NCBI RefSeq assembly: GCF_000550805.1
Contig: NZ_CP004353.1
Coordinates: forward strand, 1,984,001-2,048,000
DNA length: 64,000 nucleotides
From: Corynebacterium vitaeruminis DSM 20294
GTDB lineage: Bacteria > Actinomycetota > Actinomycetes > Mycobacteriales > Mycobacteriaceae
Reading direction: 5' to 3'
A model generated the notes under the pieces. That model saw only the letters and a list, made by a program, of their open reading frames with translations. It was not told where the DNA came from and made no database searches. Both the position numbers and the translations under genes were made by a program. Shown here piece by piece: positions 38,090-46,789 of the stretch (its first letter is position 1; the number at the start of each line of letters is the position of its first letter).

Positions 38090-38118
38090 AAGCCCCAGTG
38101 AAAACACTGGGGCTTTTA
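38090..38118 (+). terminator. Intrinsic terminator of ltsA-DUF1345
   Basis: AAGCCCCAGTG, loop AAAA, CACTGGGGCTT, then TTTAGG: an 11-pair perfect stem. Confidence 0.93.
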
Positions 38119-38126
38119 GGCCTTGG

Positions 38127-38138
38127 TCGTCGAAAAGC
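38127..38138 (+). repeat. Variant (TCGTCGAAAAGC) of the dispersed motif
   Basis: Lies ten bases before the erpA stop, between the convergent DUF1345 and erpA genes. Confidence 0.5.
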
Positions 38139-38147
38139 GGCAGCGAC

Positions 38148-38492
38148 CTAGTTGAAGGAATCGCCGCAGGCGCACGACGAGCTGGCGTTCGGGTTATCGA
38201 TGGTAAAGCCCTGCGACTCGATGGTGTCCGCGAAGTCGATGCGGGCGCCTGCCAGGTAGGGCACGCTCATCTTGTCGACGACCAGGCGCACGCCGCCGAC
38301 CTCATCGACCTTGTCGCCGTCCAGGTCGCGATCGTCGAAGTAAAGCTGGTAGCGCAGGCCAGCGCAGCCACCCGGCTGAACGGCGATGCGCAGGGACAGG
38401 TCATCGCGGCCTTCCTGCTCCAGCAGAGCCTTCGCCTTGGCTGCAGCGGCCTCGCTCAGGATCACGCCGGTGTTGGTTGAAGGTGCGGTCAT
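38148..38492 (-). CDS. erpA: A-type iron-sulfur cluster carrier (ErpA/HesB family)
   Basis: A 114-residue carrier that delivers Fe-S clusters to target proteins. The three cysteine ligands are Cys43 in QPGGCAGLRY and Cys107 and Cys109 in SSSCACGDSFN. It corresponds to Rv2204c. Clients in this window could include LipA, QcrA, GltB and GltD. The ATG at 38492 follows AGGAGAAG. Confidence 0.93.
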   Translation of the reverse strand: MTAPSTNTGVILSEAAAAKAKALLEQEGRDDLSLRIAVQPGGCAGLRYQLYFDDRDLDGDKVDEVGGVRLVVDKMSVPYLAGARIDFADTIESQGFTIDNPNASSSCACGDSFN

Positions 38493-38670
38493 TATCGCTT
38501 CTCCTCAGGAAAATAAGGGTGTATCGAACTCAATTTGTGCCACCACTCTAGCAGCATCCGGGCAGCTGGCCCATTTACCGATTCAACTATGCCTGCCCTA
38601 AATCTATTCCCACCCGATTCCGGTCACGCCATTGTCCCCGCCCACCTTACGCCTTGGTAGCCTTGAGGGC

Positions 38671-39336
38671 GTGAATGATGCCAATCAGAAAGACAACGTA
38701 GACAACGCTTCTGCCTCGGAGAAGCACTCGAAGGCCTACACCCCGAAGAAGGGCCACGCGACCCCCAGCCGCAAGCAGGCGCAGGCCGCCAGCGGTGCGT
38801 TCGAGGCACGCTTCTCCACCGCCGAGTCCTACGGCGAGAGCCGCAAGAAGCGCAAGGAGCTCAAGGCCTCCATGAGCGACGAGGAGTGGAAGCAGTACAA
38901 GGCGGACCAGAAGGAGGCCCGCCGCAAGCAGCAGCAGGCCGCGCAGGCCGCGATGGACCGCGGCGAGGAGAAGTACCTGCTACCGCGCGACAAGGGGCAG
39001 GAGAAGCGCTTCATCCGCGACTTCGTCGACGCGCGCCGCTACCTCAACAACCTGGTGATGCCGTTCGCGATCATCCTGCTGGTGCTGCTGTTTATCGGGC
39101 AGAAGCAGCAGACGCTGGGTGCTGCGGTCTCCATGGTCGCGATGGTCATCATGATCGTGCTGTTCATCGAGGGCGTCTACCTCGGCCGCAAGGCGTCTCG
39201 CGCCGCGAAGGCGAAGTACCCCCACACCACCGAGTCCGGCTTCAGCCTGGGCTTCTACGCCTACGGGCGCGCGACCCAGCCGCGCCGCTGGCGCACGCCG
39301 AAGCCGCGCGTGGAAATCGGCGACAAGGTCGAATAA
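38671..39336 (+). CDS. DUF3043 domain membrane protein
   Basis: A 221-residue protein with a long charged cytoplasmic N-terminus (coiled-coil-prone EEWKQYKADQKEARRKQQQ) and two adjacent membrane spans (LVMPFAIILLVLLFIG and SMVAMVIMIVLFIEGVYLG). The block YLLPRDKGQEKRFIRDFVDARR is the DUF3043 signature. Function unknown. The GTG at 38671 is chosen because TAGCCT lies about seven bases upstream (leaderless pattern); an in-frame codon at 38632 is less likely. cobU begins two bases after its stop. Confidence 0.85.
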   Translation: MNDANQKDNVDNASASEKHSKAYTPKKGHATPSRKQAQAASGAFEARFSTAESYGESRKKRKELKASMSDEEWKQYKADQKEARRKQQQAAQAAMDRGEEKYLLPRDKGQEKRFIRDFVDARRYLNNLVMPFAIILLVLLFIGQKQQTLGAAVSMVAMVIMIVLFIEGVYLGRKASRAAKAKYPHTTESGFSLGFYAYGRATQPRRWRTPKPRVEIGDKVE

Positions 39337-39337
39337 G

Positions 39338-39880
39338 GTGCGCACGCTCGTCCTCGGCGGGGCTAGGTCCGGCAAGTCCTGCTTCGCCGAGGAACTCGTG
39401 GGAGATGCCTCGTGCGTGTACGTGGCGACGGCCAGGCCGTATTCCGGCGAGTTCGACGCGGACTTCGCCGAGCGCATCCGCCACCACGTGCAGCGCCGCC
39501 CCGCGCGCTGGGTAACCGAGGACGCCCGCGACGTCACCGAGGTGCTTTCCTCGCTGCGCGGGCGCACGGAGCCGCTCACGGTCTTGGTCGACGACCTGGG
39601 CACGTGGGTGACCCACCTGATCGACCGCCGCGGCGGCTGGGCAGGTCCCCGGGGGCAGCTCGCGGGCGCGTTCGACGCCCTGCTCGAGGCCATCGCCGCG
39701 CTGCCCTCCTGCGTTGACCTCATCGTGGTCTCCCCCGAGGTGGGGATGGGCATCATCCCCGAGCACCACGCGGGCAGGCTGTTTCGCGACGAGATCGGCA
39801 CCCTCAACCAGCAGGTTGCGGGGGTGTGCGAGCGCGTCGAGCTCGTCGTCGCGGGGCAGGCACTATCGTTGAAGCGTTGA
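39338..39880 (+). CDS. cobU: Bifunctional adenosylcobinamide kinase / guanylyltransferase
   Basis: CobU phosphorylates adenosylcobinamide and then transfers GMP to it, in the assembly of the lower ligand of B12. The 180-residue protein opens with the nucleotide loop LVLGGARSGKSCFAEEL; RIRHHVQRRPARWVTED holds the histidine that carries GMP; and VVSPEVGMGIIPEHHAGRLFRDEIGTLNQQVA is the conserved C-terminal block. The start is a GTG one base after the DUF3043 stop codon. It is the first gene of cobUTS. Confidence 0.94.
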   Translation: MRTLVLGGARSGKSCFAEELVGDASCVYVATARPYSGEFDADFAERIRHHVQRRPARWVTEDARDVTEVLSSLRGRTEPLTVLVDDLGTWVTHLIDRRGGWAGPRGQLAGAFDALLEAIAALPSCVDLIVVSPEVGMGIIPEHHAGRLFRDEIGTLNQQVAGVCERVELVVAGQALSLKR

Positions 39881-39939
39881 GGCGTACCCGCCCCGTTAAT
39901 TGAATCACTAGTCGTAAATAAGGAAGCCCGTTCATCGCC

Positions 39940-41019
39940 ATGCAGCCATCTGATTTCTTCCCCAAGGTCGACGCACCCAGCGCCGAGTACGCCGACAAGG
40001 CCCGAGAGTTCCAGCTCACGCTGACCAAGCCGACCGGCTCGCTGGCACGGCTGGAGAACCTGGGCGTGTGGCTGTCCTCGTGCCAGTCGTGCGTGCCGCC
40101 GAAGAAGATCGAGCGGCCGCGGCTGGTGGTGTTCGCGGGCGACCACGGCATCGCCACCAAGGGGGTCTCCCCCTACCCCATCGAGGTCTCCATCCAGATG
40201 GCGGAGAACATCCGCCTGGGCGGCGCGGGCGTGAACGCGATCGCGAGCCAGTCGGGCACCGGCGTGCGCGTAGCCGACATCTCGCTCTTCCACGACGCCT
40301 GGGGCGAGGAGCGCGTGAGCAAGTCCTGCGGCTCTATCGACTACGAGGACGCCATGACGGGCGAGCAGCTGGAGCGGGCGATCGAGATCGGCAAGCGCAT
40401 CGCCGACCAGGAGGTCGACGCTGGCGCGGACCTGCTCATGGCCGGCGACCTGGGCATCGGCAACACGACCCCGTCCGCGGTCATCATCGGGCTGCTCACC
40501 AACAATGAGCCGGTCGTGGTCACCGGCCGCGGCTCCGGCGTCGACGACGAGGGATGGAAGCGCAAGGTCGCCGCCGTGCGCGACGCGATGTTCCGCGCCC
40601 GCAAGGACCGCAACGACATCCTCACCATGATGCGCAAGGTCACCTCGCCCGAGCTGGCCGCCATGGCCGCGTTCATCGCCCAGGCCGCCGTGCGCCGCAC
40701 CCCGGTGCTGCTCGACGGCGTCGTGGTCACCGCCGCCGCGATGCTCGCCGACAAGATGGCCCCCGGCGCTCGCTTCTGGATGCAGGCCGGGCACCAGTCC
40801 GCCGAGCCCGCGCACATGTTCGCCCTGCGCTACCTGGGGCTTGATCCGCTGCTCAAGCTGGGCATGCGGCTCGGCGAAGGCTCTGGCGCCGCTGCCGCCG
40901 TCCCGCTGGTCATGATGGCCTGCAACATCATGAACGACATGGCCACCTTCGAGTCCGCGGGTGTCTCCGGCAAGGGGACCGTGCCCACCAACCGCTTCGA
41001 CGACAAGATCCAGGAGTAG
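39940..41019 (+). CDS. cobT: Nicotinate-nucleotide--dimethylbenzimidazole phosphoribosyltransferase
   Basis: CobT makes alpha-ribazole 5'-phosphate, the activated lower base of B12. The 359-residue product has GSLARLENLGVWL, VVFAGDHGIATKGVSPYP, DLGIGNTTPSA and the catalytic-glutamate block LGMRLGEGSGAAAAVPLV. With cobU and cobS it forms the nucleotide-loop branch; no corrin-ring genes are in this window. A ribosome site (AAGGAAG) lies about 14 bases upstream of the ATG. Confidence 0.95.
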   Translation: MQPSDFFPKVDAPSAEYADKAREFQLTLTKPTGSLARLENLGVWLSSCQSCVPPKKIERPRLVVFAGDHGIATKGVSPYPIEVSIQMAENIRLGGAGVNAIASQSGTGVRVADISLFHDAWGEERVSKSCGSIDYEDAMTGEQLERAIEIGKRIADQEVDAGADLLMAGDLGIGNTTPSAVIIGLLTNNEPVVVTGRGSGVDDEGWKRKVAAVRDAMFRARKDRNDILTMMRKVTSPELAAMAAFIAQAAVRRTPVLLDGVVVTAAAMLADKMAPGARFWMQAGHQSAEPAHMFALRYLGLDPLLKLGMRLGEGSGAAAAVPLVMMACNIMNDMATFESAGVSGKGTVPTNRFDDKIQE

Positions 41020-41024
41020 GGGCC

Positions 41025-41855
41025 CTGTCCGGAAAAGTTGACTTCGTCGACGGCGAACACGGCCCAGCTATCCTCGAGGGCCCGGCCACGGCGCTGAGCT
41101 GGCTGACCATCCTGCCGATCAAGGGCACAAGCGCCTTCGACCGCACCACCGGCGCGCGCGTGATGGCCTCGCTACCGGTGGTCGGGATCGTGCTCGGGGC
41201 GCTGGGGGCTGGCATCGTCGCTGTACTCTCGGCGCTGGGCGCCTACCCCCTGCTCATCGGCGCGCTGGTTGTTACCGCCTGGGCGCTGTTTACCCGCTTC
41301 ATGCACCTCGACGGGCTCGCGGACGTCGCGGACGCGCTGGGTTCCTACGCCCCGCCCGAGCGCGCCCGCGAGATCCTCGCCGACCCCCACGCGGGGCTCA
41401 TCGGGATGGGCTCGGCGCTTCTAGTCATGCTCGTCGAGGTCGCGTCCATTGCCGCGCTTGTCGACGCCTCGCGGCTGGCGTGGGCGATCGTCTTTCTGAT
41501 ACCGCTTTTTGCTCGCACCACCGGCCCCGTCGGCGCGAACGAGCACTTCCGCCCCATGAAGCCCACGGGCTTCGGCGCGATGATGATCGGCACCGCGAAG
41601 ACCTGGTGGACGGTCCTGTGGGCGGTGGCCTGCGTGGCCGCGTCGGCTGGCGTGGGCGCAATGATGGGCGCACCGGTCGCCTTCACGCTGCTGGCCGCGG
41701 CGACACTCGCCGCGGCCCTAGGGCTCGCGTTCTTCCTCGCCGCCCACTGCACGAAGCGCTTCGGCGGGCTCAACGGGGATACCACCGGGTTCATCATGGA
41801 GACCAACGCCGCCGCGGTTGCGGCGGTGCTGGCCGTAGGCGTCGTAACGCTCTAA
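41025..41855 (+). CDS. cobS: Adenosylcobinamide-GDP ribazoletransferase, apparent CTG start
   Basis: CobS joins adenosylcobinamide-GDP and alpha-ribazole in the membrane. The conserved N-terminal block ALSWLTILPIKG is encoded in frame upstream of the first GTG/ATG (41160/41163), yet no ATG, GTG or TTG occurs in frame between there and the reading of cobT. The only codon with a ribosome site is the CTG at 41025 (AGGAG, eight bases upstream), giving 276 residues starting LSGKVDFVDGEHG. Later motifs are normal: FMHLDGLADVADALGSY, DPHAGLIGMG and FGGLNGDTTGFIMETNA. A start at 41160 would remove the conserved block and part of the first span. Confidence 0.8.
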   Translation: MSGKVDFVDGEHGPAILEGPATALSWLTILPIKGTSAFDRTTGARVMASLPVVGIVLGALGAGIVAVLSALGAYPLLIGALVVTAWALFTRFMHLDGLADVADALGSYAPPERAREILADPHAGLIGMGSALLVMLVEVASIAALVDASRLAWAIVFLIPLFARTTGPVGANEHFRPMKPTGFGAMMIGTAKTWWTVLWAVACVAASAGVGAMMGAPVAFTLLAAATLAAALGLAFFLAAHCTKRFGGLNGDTTGFIMETNAAAVAAVLAVGVVTL

Positions 41856-41861
41856 AAACCC

Positions 41862-42962
41862 TTAGACGAGGGTGTACATCCAGCCGTGGGTGTCCTCCTC
41901 GGTGCCGCGCTGGATGCCGGTGAGCTTCTCGCGCAGCTGCATGGTGATCGGGCCAGCCTGGTTGCCGTTGACCTCGTAGTCGCCGTGCTTGGACTTCACG
42001 GAGCCGACCGGGGTGATCACGGCGGCGGTGCCGCAGGCAAAGGCCTCGCTCATCTCGCCCGACAGCGCCGCGTCGTGCCACTCCTGGGTGGACACGAGGC
42101 GCTCCTCGGTGGTGTAGCCCAGGTCGGCCGCGACCTGGAGCAGGGAGTCACGGGTGACACCCGGCAGCAGGGAGCCGGACAGCTGCGGGGTGACCACGTG
42201 CGCGTCCTTGCCCTCGCCGAAGACGAACATGAGGTTCATACCGCCCATCTCCTCGATGTAGGTGCGCTTGATAGCGTCCAGCCACACGACCTGATCGCAG
42301 CCCTTCTCGGAGGCCTGCGCCTGAGCGAGCAGCGAGGCCGCGTAGTTGCCCGCGAACTTCGCCGCACCGGTTCCTCCCGGGCAGGCGCGGACGTAGTCCT
42401 CGCTCAGCCAGACGGAGACCGGCTTGACGCCGCCGGAGAAGTACGCGCCCGCCGGGGAGGCGATGACGATGAACTTGTAAGAGGTGGACGGGTGAACGCC
42501 CAGAGTGGCCTCGGTGGAGATCATGAACGGGCGAAGGTAGAGGGACTCCTCGCCGCCGGCGGCCGGAACCCAGTCCTGATCGATGGCGACCAGCTGCTGG
42601 AGCGCCTCGATGAAGACCTCCTGGGGCAGCTCGGGCATGGCCATGCGGTGCGCGGAGCGCTGGAAGCGGGCGGCGTTGGCCTGAGGGCGGAAGGTCTTGA
42701 TGGTGCCGTCGGCGTGGCGGTAGGCCTTGATTCCCTCGAAGATGGCCTGGCCGTAATGGAAGACGCTGGTCGCGGGGTCGAGGGTGAGCGGCGCGTAGGC
42801 GGTGACCTTCGCGTCGTGCCAGCCCTTATCCTCGCTCCAGTCGATGGTGACCATGTGGTCGGTCCGGTACTTACCGAACCCCGGGTTCGCCAAAATCTCC
42901 TTGAGCTTTTCCGGCGAGGTGGGGTGATCGGTCTTTTCTACTGCAAACTTAAGGTCCGTCAT
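41862..42962 (-). CDS. ilvE: Branched-chain amino acid aminotransferase
   Basis: PLP enzyme catalysing the last step of valine, leucine and isoleucine synthesis. The 366-residue length and VFHYGQAIFEGIKAYRHADG, SLYLRPFMISTEATLGV, the PLP lysine in GTGAAKFAGNYAASL, and EMGGMNLMFVFGEG mark the BCAT-II group. I use the ATG at 42962 (MTDLKFAVEKT). The open frame continues far upstream over pepB without homology. It is divergent from pepB. Confidence 0.95.
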   Translation of the reverse strand: MTDLKFAVEKTDHPTSPEKLKEILANPGFGKYRTDHMVTIDWSEDKGWHDAKVTAYAPLTLDPATSVFHYGQAIFEGIKAYRHADGTIKTFRPQANAARFQRSAHRMAMPELPQEVFIEALQQLVAIDQDWVPAAGGEESLYLRPFMISTEATLGVHPSTSYKFIVIASPAGAYFSGGVKPVSVWLSEDYVRACPGGTGAAKFAGNYAASLLAQAQASEKGCDQVVWLDAIKRTYIEEMGGMNLMFVFGEGKDAHVVTPQLSGSLLPGVTRDSLLQVAADLGYTTEERLVSTQEWHDAALSGEMSEAFACGTAAVITPVGSVKSKHGDYEVNGNQAGPITMQLREKLTGIQRGTEEDTHGWMYTLV

Positions 42963-43077
42963 GCCTTTTAAAGGTACACCTCCCACCTGCGCCGTCCTAG
43001 ATTCGGGCATTCGTTTACTCTGGATCTGTCGGTCACACATGACCACCTCAGCGTTGCAGAAGGCAGGAGAATTCACC

Positions 43078-44592
43078 GTGGGCAACAAGACTTCCACTCG
43101 CAAGGCAATTGGGCTTCCCGATAAGGGGCTTCGCACGAAGCTGAGCCTGTCAAACAAGCTGCCGGAGGAATACGACGCGCTCGTCGTGCCCGTGTTCAAG
43201 GGCGAGTCGGGCCTCGAGCTCGCGGCGACGGGGCTGTTCGACGAGAGCGTCGACACCGCCATCTGGGAACTGCTCGCCGCCGTGGGGGCCACAGGCAAGG
43301 CCGAGGAGCTCACCCGCGTCCCCGCCATCGAGGGGATGGAAGCCGACTTCGTCCTCGCCGTGGGGCTGGGCAACCCCGATGCGCTCGACGAGGAGAAGCT
43401 GCGCCGCGCCGCCGGCGTCGCCGCCCGCAGCCTCAAGGGGGTGGGCACCGTCGCGACCACCCTGGGCTCGTTCGGCCTAGGCCCTGCGGTGGAGGGCTTC
43501 GCGCTCGGCGCCTACGACTACCCCGGCCTGCGCTCGAAGCCGAGCTCAAGCGAGCCGCTCGGACGCGCGGTGTTCGTCGACTCCCGCGAAAACGCCAAGA
43601 AGGAGATGCGCCGGGCCAAGATCATCGCAGGCTCGGTCTGCGTGGCCCGCGACCTAGTCAACGCCCCCTCCTCGCACCTCTACCCCGCCACCTATGCCTC
43701 TATCATCGAGGAGCTGGCCACCGAGCAGGGCATCGCGGTGGAGATCCTCGACGAGAAGCGCCTGGCCAAGGAGGGCTTCGGCGGCATCCTCGCCGTAGGC
43801 ATGGGCTCGTCGCGCCCGCCGCGGCTGGTGAGGCTGACGTGGGAGCCGAAGGACTGCTACCACCACGTGGCGCTGGTGGGCAAGGGCATCACCTTCGACA
43901 CCGGCGGCATCTCGCTCAAGCCCCCGGCATCCATGGACAACATGATCTCCGACATGGGCGGCTCCGCGGCCGTGGTCGCCACCGTCCTCGCGGCCGCGCG
44001 ACTTGATCTGAATATCAAGGTCACCGCGACGATCCCGCTCGCGGAGAACATGCCGGGCGGCAACTCCTACCGCCCGGGCGACGTCATCACCCACTACGGC
44101 GGAACGACATCCGAGATCCTCAACACCGACGCCGAGGGCAGATTGGTGCTTGCCGACGCCATGGCGCGCGCCTGCGAGGACGAGCCGGATTATCTCATCG
44201 ACACGGCGACCTTGACCGGCGCGCAGCTGGTGGCCCTCGGGGAGCGCACCTCCGGCGTCATGGGCAACGGTCCCCTGCGCGACCAGATCGCCGCCGCTGG
44301 CGTGGCGATGGGCGAGAACGCCTGGGCGATGCCGCTGCCGGAGGAGATCGCCGAGGCCGTCAAGTCGCCCGTGGCCGACATCCGAAACGTCACCGGCAAC
44401 CGCAACGGCGGCATGCTCGCGGCGGCCTGCTACCTGCGGCACTTTGTTACCGAAGGGATCGAGTGGGCGCACGTGGACATCGCGGGTCCCGCGTACAACA
44501 CGAGCAGCGCGTACGGCTACACCCCCAAGCGCGCGACCGGCGTGCCGGTGCGCACCTTCATCGAGGTGCTGAGCGAGATCGAGCATATGTAG
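43078..44592 (+). CDS. pepB: Leucyl aminopeptidase (M17 family)
   Basis: Cytoplasmic two-metal aminopeptidase, 504 residues from the GTG at 43078. The metal and active-site segments are GKGITFDTGGISLKPP and the family signature NTDAEGRLVLADAM. The GTG is preferred because AGGAGA lies seven bases upstream. An ATG at 43039 would add 13 residues and has no ribosome site. Roles in peptide turnover and glutathione-like dipeptide recycling are common to the family. In M. tuberculosis the same pair (pepB near ilvE and dlaT) occurs. Confidence 0.93.
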   Translation: MGNKTSTRKAIGLPDKGLRTKLSLSNKLPEEYDALVVPVFKGESGLELAATGLFDESVDTAIWELLAAVGATGKAEELTRVPAIEGMEADFVLAVGLGNPDALDEEKLRRAAGVAARSLKGVGTVATTLGSFGLGPAVEGFALGAYDYPGLRSKPSSSEPLGRAVFVDSRENAKKEMRRAKIIAGSVCVARDLVNAPSSHLYPATYASIIEELATEQGIAVEILDEKRLAKEGFGGILAVGMGSSRPPRLVRLTWEPKDCYHHVALVGKGITFDTGGISLKPPASMDNMISDMGGSAAVVATVLAAARLDLNIKVTATIPLAENMPGGNSYRPGDVITHYGGTTSEILNTDAEGRLVLADAMARACEDEPDYLIDTATLTGAQLVALGERTSGVMGNGPLRDQIAAAGVAMGENAWAMPLPEEIAEAVKSPVADIRNVTGNRNGGMLAAACYLRHFVTEGIEWAHVDIAGPAYNTSSAYGYTPKRATGVPVRTFIEVLSEIEHM

Positions 44593-44714
44593 CTGTGGGC
44601 AAGGGGCGAATTCTTTCGTAGGTTCCCCCTGAAAGCCACATTCACAGCGACAAACCGGTAATCTTTTAAGGTACTAACATTTCAACGGCACTACTTTCGA
44701 GGAGTCAATAAACA

Positions 44715-46715
44715 ATGGCGCACTCCGTTGTCATGCCCGAGCTGGGCGAATCCGTAACCGAGGGCACAATTACCCAGTGGCTGAAGTCCGTCGGCGACAC
44801 CGTTGCCGTCGACGAGCCGCTGCTCGAGGTCTCCACCGACAAGGTCGACACCGAGGTGCCCTCTCCTGTTGCTGGCGTTCTGCTCGAGATCCGCGCTAAC
44901 GAGGACGACACCGTCGACGTCGGCGAGGTTATCGCCGTCATCGGCGAGGCAGGCGAGGCGCCGGCCGAGGAGGCCGCACCGCAAGCTCCCGCTGCACCGG
45001 CCGAGGAGCCGGCGGCCAAGGTGGAAGCACCCGCCGCAGCGGCACCGGCCGCCTCCGGTGAGTCCACCGACGTCGTCATGCCCGAACTCGGCGAGTCCGT
45101 CACCGAGGGCACCATTACCCAGTGGCTGAAGTCCGTCGGCGACACCGTTGCCGTCGATGAGCCGCTGCTCGAGGTCTCCACCGACAAGGTCGACACCGAG
45201 GTCCCGTCCCCCGTCGCAGGCGTCATCCTCGAGATCCTCGCCAACGAAGACGACACCGTCGACGTCGGCGACGTCATCGTCCGCATCGGCCAGCCCGGCG
45301 CAGCACCCGCAGCCCCGGCTGAGCCAGCCGCACCGGCTGAGGAGCCGGTGGCCAAGGTGGAAGCACCTGCCGCGGCGGCACCGGCCGCCTCCGGTGAGTC
45401 CACCGACGTCGTCATGCCCGAGCTCGGCGAATCCGTCACCGAGGGCACCATTACCCAGTGGCTGAAGTCCGTCGGCGACACCGTCGCCGTCGACGAGCCG
45501 CTGCTCGAGGTCTCCACCGACAAGGTCGACACCGAGGTCCCCTCCCCCGTCGCAGGCGTCATCCTCGAGATCCTCGCCAACGAAGACGACACCGTCGACG
45601 TCGGCGACGTCATCGTCCGCATCGGCCAGCCCGGCGCAGCCCCGGCTGAGCCAGCTGCACCGGCGGTTCCGGCCGAGCCGGCGGCCAAGGTTGAGACCCC
45701 AGCCGAAAAGCCTGCTCCCGCAGCCGAGCCGGCCGCAAAGGTCGAGGCTCCGGCCGCGAAGGTGAACAACGACAAGGTCCCGTACGTCACCCCGCTGGTG
45801 CGCAAGCTGGCCGACAAGCACGGCATTGACCTCAACACCGTGACCGGCACCGGCGTCGGCGGCCGCATCCGCAAGCAGGACGTGCTCGCAGCCGCTGGTC
45901 AGGGCGAAGCCCCGGCCGCCCCGGCGGCGGCACCTGCCGCAGCCGACCCGCGCGCCAACTGGTCCACCAAGTCGGTCGACCCGGCGAAGGCCGAGCTCAT
46001 CGGCACCACCCAGAAGGTCAACCGCATCCGCGAGATCACCGCCGCAAAGATGGTCGAGGCGCTGCAGATCTCCGCCCAGCTGACCCATCTGCAGGAGGTC
46101 GACGTCACCACGATCGCCGACCTGCGCAAGGCGAACAAGCCCGCCTTCCAGGCAAAGCACGGCATCAACCTCACCTACCTGCCGTTCTTCGTCAAGGCCA
46201 CAGTCGAGGCGCTCGTCTCCCACCCGAACGTCAACGCCTCCTACAACGCCGAGACCAAGGAGATGACCTACCACGCGGACGTCAACGTGGCCATCGCCGT
46301 GGACACCCCACGCGGCCTTCTGACCCCGGTCATCCACAAGGCCCAGGAGCTAAGCTTCGTGGAGATCGCGAAGGCCATCGTCGACCTGGCCGACAAGGCT
46401 CGCAACAACAAGCTGAAGCCGAACGACCTGACCGGCGCCACCTTCACCATCACCAACATTGGTTCGGAGGGCGCCCTGTCCGACACCCCGATTCTGGTTC
46501 CGCCGCAGGCTGGCATCCTCGGCACCGCAGCGATCCAGAAGCGTCCGGTCGTCGTGACCGAGAACGGTGCTGACGCGATCGCCATCCGCCAGATGTGCTA
46601 CATCCCGTTCACCTACGACCACCAGGTCGTCGACGGCGCCGACGCTGGCCGCTTCACCGCGACCATCAAGGACCGCCTCGAGACCGGCAACTTCGAGTCC
46701 GAGCTCGAGCTCTAG
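44715..46715 (+). CDS. aceF: Dihydrolipoyl acyltransferase (E2) with three lipoyl domains
   Basis: Shared E2 of the pyruvate and 2-oxoglutarate dehydrogenase complexes in Corynebacterium, often annotated sucB. The 666 residues contain three lipoyl domains, each with [12 protein letters not shown] (modified lysine), joined by Ala/Pro-rich linkers; a peripheral subunit-binding domain ([17 protein letters not shown]); and the catalytic domain ending in the active-site block [16 protein letters not shown]. The second and third lipoyl units are nearly identical in DNA. lipB and lipA, which make its cofactor, lie 5.6 kb downstream. GAGGAG precedes the ATG. Confidence 0.95.
   Translation: MAHSVVMPELGESVTEGTITQWLKSVGDTVAVDEPLLEVSTDKVDTEVPSPVAGVLLEIRANEDDTVDVGEVIAVIGEAGEAPAEEAAPQAPAAPAEEPAAKVEAPAAAAPAASGESTDVVMPELGESVTEGTITQWLKSVGDTVAVDEPLLEVSTDKVDTEVPSPVAGVILEILANEDDTVDVGDVIVRIGQPGAAPAAPAEPAAPAEEPVAKVEAPAAAAPAASGESTDVVMPELGESVTEGTITQWLKSVGDTVAVDEPLLEVSTDKVDTEVPSPVAGVILEILANEDDTVDVGDVIVRIGQPGAAPAEPAAPAVPAEPAAKVETPAEKPAPAAEPAAKVEAPAAKVNNDKVPYVTPLVRKLADKHGIDLNTVTGTGVGGRIRKQDVLAAAGQGEAPAAPAAAPAAADPRANWSTKSVDPAKAELIGTTQKVNRIREITAAKMVEALQISAQLTHLQEVDVTTIADLRKANKPAFQAKHGINLTYLPFFVKATVEALVSHPNVNASYNAETKEMTYHADVNVAIAVDTPRGLLTPVIHKAQELSFVEIAKAIVDLADKARNNKLKPNDLTGATFTITNIGSEGALSDTPILVPPQAGILGTAAIQKRPVVVTENGADAIAIRQMCYIPFTYDHQVVDGADAGRFTATIKDRLETGNFESELEL
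44728..45645 (+). repeat. Tandem lipoyl-domain DNA repeats in aceF
   Basis: Three units beginning near 44728, 45072 and 45408, that is 344 and 336 bp apart. Units two and three, including part of their linkers, differ at few bases, mostly silent. Unit one is a little more diverged. Confidence 0.85.
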
Positions 46716-46743
46716 CCGGAAAGCACGAAGGCACGCCTTCTAG

Positions 46744-46773
46744 GCCGCAGGGAGACCCTCCCTGCGGCTTTTT
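46744..46773 (+). terminator. Intrinsic terminator of aceF
   Basis: GCCGCAGGGA pairs with TCCCTGCGGC and is followed by TTTTTG. Confidence 0.92.
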
Positions 46774-46789
46774 GCGTGCGCTAGGCGCG

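Noticed and set aside
42963..43460. N-terminal extension of ilvE over pepB
   Set aside because: The frame is open by chance; BCAT homology begins at the ATG at 42962 and pepB is well supported on the other strand.
44728..45645. CRISPR or satellite array in the repeated DNA near 45 kb
   Set aside because: The repeat units are about 340 bp and encode lipoyl domains; there are no short repeats with spacers.
44691..46337. A 548-codon frame on the minus strand of aceF
   Set aside because: It mirrors the repeated lipoyl-domain DNA; the apparent protein repeats are only the complement of the real ones.
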